Positions 13,101-20,491 of a stretch of DNA of 64,000 nucleotides are shown in pieces. The stretch is from positions 1 through 64,000 of IMG/VR virus record IMGVR_UViG_3300006104_000752. One strand, given 5' to 3'. Within the stretch, counting starts at the first letter, position 1; each line of letters starts with the position of its first letter. The translations under genes and the position numbers were made by a program. The stretch is from a virus. Under the pieces are notes generated by a model. That model was not told the DNA's origin. It was given only the letters and a program-made list of their open reading frames with translations, and did no database searches.

Positions 13101-15142
13101 TTGTTCATTCCCCTTCCTGCAAGTGTCTTAACAAGGTCGGTGATGAGACTACCATCATCAACCACGTCTTCGCCATCGGTAACGGCATTGACGATTTTGC
13201 GCTTGTTTTCAAGCAATCCGTAAATGTCTTCGTCAATGGTCTGCGGTGCTAGCAAATACCAAGCAGTAGCACCGTGCATGTCGTTAATACGACCATAGCA
13301 TCGGCTAACGCACTGTTCATGGATTGCTGGCGTCCAGCCAAGTTCGCAAAACACAACGTCAGAAGCAGCGGTCAAGGTCAATCCTTCGCTGGCTGAAGTC
13401 ATGTTGGCTACGAACACCCTGCATTTAGGGTCGTTCTGGAAACTGTCAACAGCCTTCTGGCGGTCTTCAACCGAAACACCACCACGAATCTTCACTGCCA
13501 CTTCCTTGTAGCGGTCAAACAAAGCCTCGACCATAGCAATGTGTTCTGCAAAAACAATAACCTTCTCGTCTTCGCTGGATTCAAGGAAGTTGTCAAGCCA
13601 TTCAGTAACGGCACTCAACTTAATCTTGGATACGCTGTCACGCAAAGCAGTAATGCGAATCAGGTTGCGAGCGTTGTCCAAAGCAATCTTCTTCTCCCAG
13701 TAAGCAGAAGTGCCGTCACTACCTTCTTCTTCGGCAATCTCTCTTGCTTTTTGGGCAAAGTATTCAACAGCATCTGCTTCAACGGTCTTGTAGTCCTTCA
13801 TCAACTTCTCGTCAATGGACAGATACTGAACAGCGTTACGAAGCGGTGGCAGTTCGCCATACACGTCGCTCTTGTTACGACGCACAAAGCACATCTCTCG
13901 GAGTTTGTTGTTCAGTTCCTGGGTATTCAGAGCCGTATTGCGCTGTGGCGCATATCGATTTTTGAATTTCCAGGCACCCCCAAAGTGGTCTAGTCGACCA
14001 ATCGCTTCCAGTTGCGGAATAAGTTCATCGGGACGATTAGTAATCGGAGTACCGGTAAGAAGAATCGTAAAGTCATCGGGACCGAGCATCTTCGCTAAAC
14101 GCATAACAGCAGCGGTTCGCTTAACCGTCCACGTCTCCATTGGAGAAATTCCGCGGGAACCACAACCACCACAGTTCACACTGTTCGAACGAACTGCACT
14201 CCCACACTCCGGGCAGACATGCTTCTTTTGCCCATTTTTAATAGCATGAGATTCATCAACAATCAAAGACTTAAATCCGTGCTGAATGATGTCATCATTA
14301 CGGTTATAAAGAATGTCATAATTAACGACAATTACGTCCGATTCTTCGATTTCGACAGACTTGCCACCGGTAAGTATGGATACCCTTATTTTCGGAAAAA
14401 ATTTTTTAATCTCCCGTTGCCAATTAATTTTTAAAGTATTAGGACAAACCACTACTGCTGGAAAGGCTCTTTCAGATGCGACTGTAGCGATAGCCTGAGC
14501 AGTCTTACCTAGTCCAGGCTGGTCTCCAATAATCCCCTTGCGAACGGTCTTGATGTAGGAAACACCCGCCTGCTGATAGGGAAGCAACGGGATTGCTATG
14601 TCTTCAATATGAACTTCGCCGTGGAGCGCCTCGGATGCCTCACGCAACTTATTGGCACGCTCGGTTATCTCACGGGCAACATCTACGACCTCTTGTGACA
14701 TTGTGAGACGGAACTGGAAAGCAAACCGCATAACCTGCATAATGTCGTTCAACGGGGCAAGCCAAACCCTTTCCTTGATGCTCCATCTGGCGCTAGGAAT
14801 AAAGGCACGCACTGAAGTAATCATCTCTGGGCTGTACTCAAAAGAGATGCGCACCTTGTCGCCGTCAAGTTCGAGTTGCTTCATACCTTCGCCCAGAGGT
14901 CCCGTTTCGTATCGCTCGGCACTCATTAACTCTGGGGCAAGTTCAATCCCCCATTTGCTAGCAAATTCCCTGAACTCATCAATTGATGAGAGTGGAAACG
15001 AGTTGAGTTTGTTGTGGGCGTCCCATTGACGACCCTTAATCATTCGTACGTCGTTCACCAGGTCAAGGCTGAATTTACTGTTTAGGTAAATGACTTTGCC
15101 TTCTAACCAAGCATAGTTCTTTTTGTTAATTGTAGTCGTCAT
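13097..15142 (-). CDS. SNF2-family helicase with HARP-like repeats and zinc insert (681 aa)
   Basis: Two N-terminal repeats of HARP/SMARCAL1 type (ending GRQWDAHNKLNSFPL and ARWSIKERVWLAPL), then a SNF2 core: Walker A GDQPGLGKT, VVVCPNTLK, DESH box in LIVDESHAIKN, LLTGTPITN, and a helicase C domain ending in the QCVSRCYGRI motif. Directly after DESH is a zinc ribbon with CPEC and CGGC. HARP proteins anneal complementary strands or remodel forks. The start MTTTINKK at 15142 is chosen because the -10 box at 15150-15155 excludes a longer form; the mRNA would be leaderless. Confidence 0.9.
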   Translation of the reverse strand: MTTTINKKNYAWLEGKVIYLNSKFSLDLVNDVRMIKGRQWDAHNKLNSFPLSSIDEFREFASKWGIELAPELMSAERYETGPLGEGMKQLELDGDKVRISFEYSPEMITSVRAFIPSARWSIKERVWLAPLNDIMQVMRFAFQFRLTMSQEVVDVAREITERANKLREASEALHGEVHIEDIAIPLLPYQQAGVSYIKTVRKGIIGDQPGLGKTAQAIATVASERAFPAVVVCPNTLKINWQREIKKFFPKIRVSILTGGKSVEIEESDVIVVNYDILYNRNDDIIQHGFKSLIVDESHAIKNGQKKHVCPECGSAVRSNSVNCGGCGSRGISPMETWTVKRTAAVMRLAKMLGPDDFTILLTGTPITNRPDELIPQLEAIGRLDHFGGAWKFKNRYAPQRNTALNTQELNNKLREMCFVRRNKSDVYGELPPLRNAVQYLSIDEKLMKDYKTVEADAVEYFAQKAREIAEEEGSDGTSAYWEKKIALDNARNLIRITALRDSVSKIKLSAVTEWLDNFLESSEDEKVIVFAEHIAMVEALFDRYKEVAVKIRGGVSVEDRQKAVDSFQNDPKCRVFVANMTSASEGLTLTAASDVVFCELGWTPAIHEQCVSRCYGRINDMHGATAWYLLAPQTIDEDIYGLLENKRKIVNAVTDGEDVVDDGSLITDLVKTLAGRGMNK

Positions 15143-15149
15143 TAAAACC

Positions 15150-15178
15150 ATTATACATTACTAGCCCTCAAAAGTCAA
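15150..15178 (-). promoter_or_regulatory. Promoter of the replication operon
   Basis: Minus strand: -35 TTGACT (15173-15178), 17-bp spacer, -10 TATAAT (15150-15155). Seven bases lie between the -10 and the ATG at 15142, so transcription would begin at or one base before the start codon. Confidence 0.8.
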
Positions 15179-15191
15179 TAGCGATTGTGCC

Positions 15192-15220
15192 TTGACTTTA
15201 AACATTCGTTCATCTATAAT
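15192..15220 (+). promoter_or_regulatory. Promoter of the recombination operon
   Basis: -35 TTGACT (15192-15197), 17-bp spacer, -10 TATAAT (15215-15220). It diverges from the replication promoter; the two -35 boxes are 13 bp apart, so both could be controlled by one bound protein. Confidence 0.85.
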
Positions 15221-15245
15221 GTGGTCATTCTTCGAAAGGAATGAA

Positions 15246-16274
15246 ATGGCAAAGAAAACATCCGCCAAAAGCGACTCACTAGAGTCAATTATTAGCGACA
15301 TTAACAAGCAATTTGGGGCTGGCTCTATTATGCGCCTAGACGCATCGGACGTTGTGCCGGTTGAGGTAATCCCTACTGGTATTCTCCCATTGGACATGGC
15401 TTTGGGCGTAGGTGGTCTTCCTAAGGGTCGTATCATCGAAATGTACGGTCCGCCATCAAGTGGTAAGTCTACGCTTTCATTGCACTCGATTGCAGAAGCC
15501 CAGGCTCTTGGGATGGTGTGTGCTTACATTGACGTTGAACACGCATTTGACCCTATTTACGCAGAGGCTATTGGGGTTGACGTTCCTTCCCTGATTTTTG
15601 CCCAGCCAAACAATGCTGAGCAGGCTCTTGAAATGGCTATTCGTTTGACAAATAGCGGTGAGGTTGCAGTTGTTGTCATTGACTCTGTAGCCGCTTTGGT
15701 TCCACGAGCCGAACTTGAAGGCGAAATGGGAGATGCACACGTTGGTCTACAACCAAGAATCGTTGGTCAGGCAATGCGCAAGATTACAGGTGCGGCTTCT
15801 AAGACCGGAACCATTGTCATCTTTATTAACCAACTGCGTGAATCTATTGGAAAGATGTATGGACCTAGCGAATACACACCTGGTGGAAAGTCTTTGGGCT
15901 ATGCGGCTTCTGTTCGACTAGACATTCGCCGTATTCAGACAATTAAGAAGGGTGACGAAGCAACAGCCAACCGCACCCGTGTCAAGGTTGTAAAGAACAA
16001 GGTTGCGCCACCTTTCAAGCAAGCAGAGTTTGACCTTGAATACGGTGTCGGCGTTCCAAAGGCAAACGCTTTGTTGGACTGCGCCATTGACTTTGGCATT
16101 CTTCGACAGGCTGGCGCTTGGATTTACTACGGTGGCGAGCAGTTTGCTAACGGAAGAAACAAGGCAAAGGCACGCATTGAGGAATCGCCAGAACTTTACG
16201 ACGAAATTTACGCCGAGGTAATTAAGTTGGCAGGAAAAAACATTGAAGTAGGTGTTGACAATGACGAAGATTAA
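15246..16274 (+). CDS. recA: RecA recombinase (342 aa)
   Basis: A full-length bacterial-type RecA. Walker A is GPPSSGKST (residues 68-76); other signatures are AYIDVEHAFDP, LIFAQPNNAEQALEM, VVVIDSVAALVPRAE with Walker B, and INQLRESIGKMYG covering the L2 region. The start at 15246 is set by GAAAGGA just upstream; the ATG at 15241 is out of frame. RecA forms filaments on single-stranded DNA and exchanges strands. It heads an operon with a LexA-type HTH, a nuclease, an annealing protein and SSB. Confidence 0.97.
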   Translation: MAKKTSAKSDSLESIISDINKQFGAGSIMRLDASDVVPVEVIPTGILPLDMALGVGGLPKGRIIEMYGPPSSGKSTLSLHSIAEAQALGMVCAYIDVEHAFDPIYAEAIGVDVPSLIFAQPNNAEQALEMAIRLTNSGEVAVVVIDSVAALVPRAELEGEMGDAHVGLQPRIVGQAMRKITGAASKTGTIVIFINQLRESIGKMYGPSEYTPGGKSLGYAASVRLDIRRIQTIKKGDEATANRTRVKVVKNKVAPPFKQAEFDLEYGVGVPKANALLDCAIDFGILRQAGAWIYYGGEQFANGRNKAKARIEESPELYDEIYAEVIKLAGKNIEVGVDNDED

Positions 16275-16479
16275 TGCTAAGGTAGAAAACGAGAAGTTAA
16301 TTATCAAAGCGATTGAAGATTGGTATAAGGGTCACGCTTACGGTCCCAGTTACCGTGACCTTTCTTTGATGACTGGGGTTTCACTCGGCACGGTGTTTGG
16401 GGTGTGTCGGGATTTGCGGGAATCAGGATTGATTGATTTCCAAGACAATGTGGCTCGAACAATAAAATTGAAAGGATAG
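16261..16479 (+). CDS. LexA-type winged-helix protein without protease domain (72 aa)
   Basis: Starts MTKINAKVENEKLIIKAIED and continues GPSYRDLSLMTGVSLGTVFG and LRESGLIDFQDN, which follows the LexA N-terminal DNA-binding fold (helix, RDL/REI helix, recognition helix, wing). The S24 peptidase half of LexA is absent. Its start lies inside the last codons of recA. It may bind SOS-type boxes or act as a local repressor or anti-repressor; this is inference from fold and position. Confidence 0.75.
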   Translation: MTKINAKVENEKLIIKAIEDWYKGHAYGPSYRDLSLMTGVSLGTVFGVCRDLRESGLIDFQDNVARTIKLKG

Positions 16480-16481
16480 TA

Positions 16482-17504
16482 ATGAATAATGTAAAAGTAA
16501 TACCAGTGTGGGATATGACCGAAGAAGAATGGCTCAAGGCTCGTGAGGGCGGTATTGGTGGGTCTGATGCAGGCACCGTTTGTGGAGTGAACAATTACAA
16601 GTCCGCTTACGCTTTGTGGGCTGAGAAGTCTGGCATTGTAGAGCGTGATTTTGTTGGAAACGAAGCAACCAAGTGGGGTCACCGTTTAGAGCGAATCGTT
16701 GCAGAAGGATACGCCGAGGACTACAACAAGGCAGTTGTTGAATGGCCTGTGATTCTTGTATCTCAAGAAGAAGGTCTTGAGTTCATGTTTGCCAACCTTG
16801 ACTTTCTTATTGTTGAGCCCAGCGAGCAATTTCCTGCGGGAGTTGTAACTGACTGGCGTAGCGTTGAAGAACCAAGTGGTGTCCTCGGCATTCTTGAAGT
16901 AAAGACTGCTGGTATTGCAAGTCCTGGAAACCCAGCATCTTGGGCGGGTGACAAAATTCCTGAAAGTTACATGCTTCAGGGATACCACTACGGAGTTGTC
17001 ACCGGATGGAAGTCTGTTGTTTTTTCAGCATTGGTCGGTGGCTCCGGACTTCAGGTTCGTGAAATGCCATGGGACGAGAACATCGCCGAAAACATGGTCA
17101 TTGCAGAGCAACAGTTCTGGGATTGCGTCAAGTTCGGCATTGCTCCTGAAGTTGACGGTTCTGATGCAACCGAATCAGCACTTCAGCAACGCTATCCACG
17201 CCATGAGGAAGGCAAGGGCTACGAAGGTGGCACAGAACTGTATGGCCTTTGGGAGGCTTTTAGCCAAGCAAAGCAGGAAGCCGAAGAAGCGGACAAGGTT
17301 CGAAAGGCTTTGCGTGCTCGCATTCTTGAATTGATTGGTGATGCTGAATTTGCCACTGTTAACGGTAAGGCAATTCTTTCGTACAAGGCAAGCAAAGACG
17401 TTGAATCCCTTGACACAGACCGACTTAAGTCTGAAGCACCTGAAATCTTTGAGCGTTTCAAGAAGGTCCGTCCTGGCGCTCGCACTTTAAGGGCGGTTAA
17501 GTAA
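16482..17504 (+). CDS. YqaJ-type exonuclease (340 aa)
   Basis: Contains REGGIGGSDAGTVCG near the N-terminus, KWGHRLERIVAEGY, then LEVKTA with the metal-binding Glu and Lys, and MLQGYHYGVVTG. These are the signatures of the YqaJ/lambda Exo-like nuclease family that degrades one strand of a DNA end for recombination. The C-terminal 90 residues are helical and charged. It is paired with the ERF annealing protein downstream, as in other two-component phage recombination systems. GAAAGGATAGTA precedes ATG. Confidence 0.9.
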   Translation: MNNVKVIPVWDMTEEEWLKAREGGIGGSDAGTVCGVNNYKSAYALWAEKSGIVERDFVGNEATKWGHRLERIVAEGYAEDYNKAVVEWPVILVSQEEGLEFMFANLDFLIVEPSEQFPAGVVTDWRSVEEPSGVLGILEVKTAGIASPGNPASWAGDKIPESYMLQGYHYGVVTGWKSVVFSALVGGSGLQVREMPWDENIAENMVIAEQQFWDCVKFGIAPEVDGSDATESALQQRYPRHEEGKGYEGGTELYGLWEAFSQAKQEAEEADKVRKALRARILELIGDAEFATVNGKAILSYKASKDVESLDTDRLKSEAPEIFERFKKVRPGARTLRAVK

Positions 17505-17704
17505 TGAATGAAAATTTATCAATTCCATTTTGGCCAGGCGACATTGTTGAACATTTGCCATCAAGGGTTGTTTTTCGTATTGACGCAATTACCATTTACG
17601 AAAATGGCGATTACAGGTATTACACTTCAGATTCAAGGGTCTACAGTTCCAGTAATCTTCGTTTGATTCAAACTAGAAAAGAAAATAGTGAACTTGACAA
17701 ATAA
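17504..17704 (+). CDS. Hypothetical small beta-rich protein (66 aa)
   Basis: Starts MNENLSIPFWPGDIVEHLPS. The order of short strands (DIVEHLPSRVVFRIDAITI, YRYYTSDSRVYSSS) resembles a small SH3-like or KOW-like barrel. TAATG coupling to the nuclease gene. The next promoter's -35 lies in its last codons. Function unknown. Confidence 0.75.
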   Translation: MNENLSIPFWPGDIVEHLPSRVVFRIDAITIYENGDYRYYTSDSRVYSSSNLRLIQTRKENSELDK

Positions 17705-17722
17705 AGTTTGCTGTGCTACAAT
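17694..17722 (+). promoter_or_regulatory. Internal promoter before the ERF gene
   Basis: -35 TTGACA (17694-17699), 17-bp spacer, -10 TACAAT (17717-17722), same TGTGC extension as the early promoters. Confidence 0.85.
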
Positions 17723-17728
17723 GTTTTT

Positions 17729-17744
17729 GACCGCCAAGATGGTC
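17729..17744 (+). promoter_or_regulatory. Leader hairpin, variant form
   Basis: GACC-GCCAAGAT-GGTC with one further G-T pair possible, positioned at the predicted mRNA 5' end like the early hairpins but with a larger loop and weaker stem. Confidence 0.4.
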
Positions 17745-17766
17745 ACCACAATAGAAAGGAATTAAA

Positions 17767-18453
17767 ATGCAGAGTGTTGAAATTAACGAACTCGCTTCCG
17801 CTTTAGTTAAAGCACAAGGGGAGTTCTCAGCAATTCCCAAGTCATCAAACAACCCGTTCTTCAACAGCAAGTACGCGGCTTTGCCCGAAGTAGTAGCGGC
17901 GGCTACCCCAATTCTTGCCAAGAATGGTTTGGCAGTTAGCCAATTCATCACATATACCGAAGATGGTAGTGATGCTCTTATTACGCACCTCATCCATGAA
18001 TCAGGTCAGTACATTTCATACTCAATGAAGTTGCACTTGGTTCCGGACAAGAATGGTTTTATAACGCCTCAGGCTCAGGGTAGTGCAACGACTTATGCTC
18101 GTCGTTATTCATACATGAGCGTTTTGGGTCTGGTTGCAGATGAAGACGATGACGGCAACGCCGCTTCTCAGTCTCAGCCCAATACAGGCACTCAGTCAAA
18201 GTCCAGCGAAAAGCCTGCCAGTGATTTCAAGTCAAAGGTTGCTAAGGCTGCTGGACAATCAACCGGTGCAAACATGGCAACCGAAAAGATGTGCAAGATG
18301 ATTTGGGCTATTTGCCACAAGTCACTCAACTATGACGACCTTAAGCAGTACGAGGTAATTGAAAGCATTGTTGAGCGTCCGGTCGAAAGCCTTGAATCAC
18401 TTACGTTTGATGAAGCCAAGGCAGTCATCGAACATCTACAATCTCTACAATAG
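17767..18453 (+). CDS. erf: ERF-family single-strand annealing protein (228 aa)
   Basis: Matches the Essential Recombination Function family: LASALVKAQGEFSAIPKS, NPFFNSKYAALPEVV, then GLAVSQFI, and the LVPDKNGFITPQAQGSATTY segment leading into the ARRYSYMSVLGLVADEDDDG signature. A disordered Ser/Gln/Lys linker and a small helical C-terminal domain follow (residues 165-228). ERF proteins anneal complementary single strands produced by the partner nuclease. Its own promoter (17694-17722) would raise its level relative to the nuclease. Confidence 0.93.
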   Translation: MQSVEINELASALVKAQGEFSAIPKSSNNPFFNSKYAALPEVVAAATPILAKNGLAVSQFITYTEDGSDALITHLIHESGQYISYSMKLHLVPDKNGFITPQAQGSATTYARRYSYMSVLGLVADEDDDGNAASQSQPNTGTQSKSSEKPASDFKSKVAKAAGQSTGANMATEKMCKMIWAICHKSLNYDDLKQYEVIESIVERPVESLESLTFDEAKAVIEHLQSLQ

Positions 18454-18467
18454 GAAGGAATAAAAAA

Positions 18468-18848
18468 ATGAATTCAACAATTACAGTTACAGGAAACCTT
18501 ACCCGTGACACGGAACTTACCTTTGGTGACAGTGGTACAGCCCGCGTGCGATTTGGTCTTGCATCTACTCGCCGTGTAAAGGAAAAGGAGCACACGTCGT
18601 TCTACGATGTTGTTGCTTTTGGAAAGACCGCAGAGAACATTCACGCTTCTTTGGCTAAGGGGTCTTCAGTAATCGTTTCTGGTCGCCTTGAGGTTAAGGA
18701 ATACGAGCGCAAGGACGGTAGCAAGGGAACGGCAGTAGAGGTTATTGCCGACGAGGTTGGAGCATTGCTTCGATTTGCTACGGTATCTATCTCAAAGAAT
18801 GAGAAGTCCGCACCAGTAGTTCAGCCGTGGGAGGAAGAAGACTTCTAA
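18468..18848 (+). CDS. ssb: Single-stranded DNA-binding protein (126 aa)
   Basis: An OB-fold SSB: MNSTITVTGNLTRDTELTF, VRFGLASTRR, SFYDVVAFGKTAENI, KGSSVIVSGRLEVKEYERKD. It is shorter than host SSB (usually 150-180) because the glycine-rich linker is reduced, but the acidic tip EEEDF for partner binding is kept. GGAAGGAATAAAAAA precedes ATG. Confidence 0.93.
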   Translation: MNSTITVTGNLTRDTELTFGDSGTARVRFGLASTRRVKEKEHTSFYDVVAFGKTAENIHASLAKGSSVIVSGRLEVKEYERKDGSKGTAVEVIADEVGALLRFATVSISKNEKSAPVVQPWEEEDF

Positions 18849-19222
18849 TGGCTGAAGAATACGCACTACCGTTTAGTTACATCAACATTGAAGAGTCAAT
18901 GCGTCATGCCATGAACCAAATGGCTGAACTGACAAAGGACTTTGCTGGAACTGCTGATGAATACGGTTATGCAGAATCTGCTTTCAAGGTTGCCTTCGCC
19001 CGAAACCGCTTAGAGGCTAGGTTTGGGGGCAACCGAGAAGGTGTGAAAATGACCGCCGATATTGCGGAGGATATTGCAACGGTCGAAACGGAAAAAGAAC
19101 GCATGGCAATGGAAGCGGCTAAAGCAAAAAACGATGCCACTCGCCAAGCGTTGCTGTCGGTCCGTTCCAGATTAGAAGCCCTGAGAAGCCTTATGGCTTC
19201 CTACCGAGAGTCAGGAAACTAA
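18848..19222 (+). CDS. Hypothetical helical protein, recombination operon (124 aa)
   Basis: Starts MAEEYALPFSYINIEESMRH at the TAATG overlap with ssb. Entirely helical and charged, with a long coiled-coil-like second half (ETEKERMAMEAAKAKNDATR). It follows ssb and precedes a small coiled-coil protein. No catalytic motif; a structural or clamp-like partner of recombination is possible but not shown. Confidence 0.75.
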   Translation: MAEEYALPFSYINIEESMRHAMNQMAELTKDFAGTADEYGYAESAFKVAFARNRLEARFGGNREGVKMTADIAEDIATVETEKERMAMEAAKAKNDATRQALLSVRSRLEALRSLMASYRESGN

Positions 19223-19378
19223 ATGTCCTACGAAGATGAATTGCAAGCGTACGTTAAAGAACTTGAAACCATGGTTCGTGAACTTCAGTCTGAAAATGAA
19301 GAACTAGAATATGAGGTCAACCAACTACACCGCTTGATTGCAATCATTGACACGCAACAACAGCATGTAGATTTGTAA
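19223..19378 (+). CDS. Small leucine-zipper-like protein (51 aa)
   Basis: A 51-residue frame, MSYEDELQAYVKELETMVRE and on, with leucines or other hydrophobics spaced as in a single coiled coil over almost its whole length. The start lies directly after the upstream stop and the TAA overlaps the next ATG. A dimerising helix; function unknown. Confidence 0.65.
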   Translation: MSYEDELQAYVKELETMVRELQSENEELEYEVNQLHRLIAIIDTQQQHVDL

Positions 19379-19770
19379 TGGAACGTCGCAAGGCACTTGC
19401 TAGCAAGAAGGGTCTTCAAAGCAAAACTTCATTAAAAGCAAAATCTTCTTTAAAGACGAAAACGGGGCTGAAAGCGACAAAATCGCTCCAGCCCCGTTCC
19501 GCTAAAATGAAAGAAATTTATAAATCCCGCTCTGGTTTTGTTAAAGAATTTCTTGAATTACACCCAGTTTGCCAAGCACGTTGGGATGACAAGTGCTATA
19601 CTAAGTCTTCTGATGTCCACGAAATTTTGCCACGCGGAGTTGGCGGTAAGATTATTGGCGGAGATTTGAGTAACTACATGTCTGTTTGTCGTTATTGTCA
19701 TACTATGATTACAGACAACCCAGAAGAAGCACACCGACGGGGATTAAGGAAATGGTCGTGGGAGCAGTGA
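19378..19770 (+). CDS. HNH-type nuclease-like protein with Lys-rich repeats (130 aa)
   Basis: Residues 1-42 are a repeated K-x-x-L-x-x-K pattern (KKGLQSKTSLKAKSSLKTKT). Residues 60-130 contain HPVCQAR, KCYTKSSDVHEILPRG, NYMSVCRYCHTMITDNP, the Cys/His set of a phage HNH domain. The repeat part overlaps a long hairpin in the mRNA (19461-19498). HNH proteins of this kind often lie near packaging or recombination genes; here DNA cutting is inferred. Confidence 0.8.
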   Translation: MERRKALASKKGLQSKTSLKAKSSLKTKTGLKATKSLQPRSAKMKEIYKSRSGFVKEFLELHPVCQARWDDKCYTKSSDVHEILPRGVGGKIIGGDLSNYMSVCRYCHTMITDNPEEAHRRGLRKWSWEQ

Positions 19771-19928
19771 ACCGCAAAGTCATGCGCAACACAAGTCACT
19801 ACAGCGAAATCATATTGAACAAAGGCAAGTTTGATGCCAAGTGTTCTTGTGGCTGGAAATCAACTTTAGAAACTCGTCAACTCGCAAGAAACGTCACGTA
19901 CCTGCATGTTGTTGAGCGGAGTGAATAA
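19767..19928 (+). CDS. Small zinc-hook-like protein (53 aa)
   Basis: GTG at 19767 overlaps the HNH stop as GTGA. The product (MNRKVMRNTSHYSEIILNKG and on) has FDAKCSCGWKS and a later ARNVTYLHVVE, a pattern seen in small actinophage proteins with a CxCGW motif and downstream His. Longer in-frame starts exist but overlap the HNH gene extensively. Function unknown. Confidence 0.65.
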   Translation: MNRKVMRNTSHYSEIILNKGKFDAKCSCGWKSTLETRQLARNVTYLHVVERSE

Positions 19929-20248
19929 TGGAAATTGAATACAGCGACTACGAAATTTGGGAGTTTGTCAAAGCACTTCAAGACATGCGACCCGACTTCT
20001 ACTTTCTTGCCTTGTGCCGAGATAAGGACCTTCAGGAATTTTTTCCTGGTAAGGGTCAGTCTTTGCAAGTAAGAAAGTCCAGGGAAGTCTGCATGGTCTG
20101 CCCAGTTCAATTTGAGTGCTTGCAGTATGCGCTGGACAACAAAATAACACATGGTGTCTGGGGCGGTTCTTCCCCTGAACAAAGAATCAATTGGATAGAG
20201 AAGGGTTTTGATGCGGAGGAAGCGTGGTTAGAAACAAGCCTAGAATAA
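19928..20248 (+). CDS. WhiB-family transcription factor (106 aa)
   Basis: Carries C30 in LALCRDKDLQEFFPG, then REVCMVCPVQFECLQYALDN with three cysteines and the GVWGGSSPEQR turn, the full WhiB signature with four cysteines for a 4Fe-4S cluster. Length is typical. It ends the recombination operon; the second, longer WhiB is in the replication operon. WhiB proteins bind the primary sigma factor; a role in redirecting transcription is inferred. Confidence 0.93.
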   Translation: MEIEYSDYEIWEFVKALQDMRPDFYFLALCRDKDLQEFFPGKGQSLQVRKSREVCMVCPVQFECLQYALDNKITHGVWGGSSPEQRINWIEKGFDAEEAWLETSLE

Positions 20249-20491
20249 AGAGATTTTTGCTTCTTCTGCTCGTTGTTTTTTTAGTTTTTTAGCAAGGTTT
20301 TCGTACTCTGGTTCATACCTACAAGTAAAGTGAACCGAGTCCAATTCTGAATACAATCCTTCTGTGTGTTGTGGACATAAATCACCACAAACAAGGCAAG
20401 GTGTCCACTTGTACTTTTCACCCTTGTTTCGGCGCAAGTTAATTTGCTTTGCAACTTTTACGTTGGTCGGCTCTTTATTGCGTTTAGCCAT
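20240..20491 (-). CDS. Hypothetical Cys-rich basic protein (83 aa)
   Basis: Basic ends and a middle with CLVCGDLCPQH and later HFTCRYEPEYENLAK, a likely single zinc site. TAATG coupling to the metallophosphoesterase gene. Its 3' end overlaps the converging WhiB gene by 9 nt. No family recognised. Confidence 0.75.
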   Translation of the reverse strand: MAKRNKEPTNVKVAKQINLRRNKGEKYKWTPCLVCGDLCPQHTEGLYSELDSVHFTCRYEPEYENLAKKLKKQRAEEAKISLF

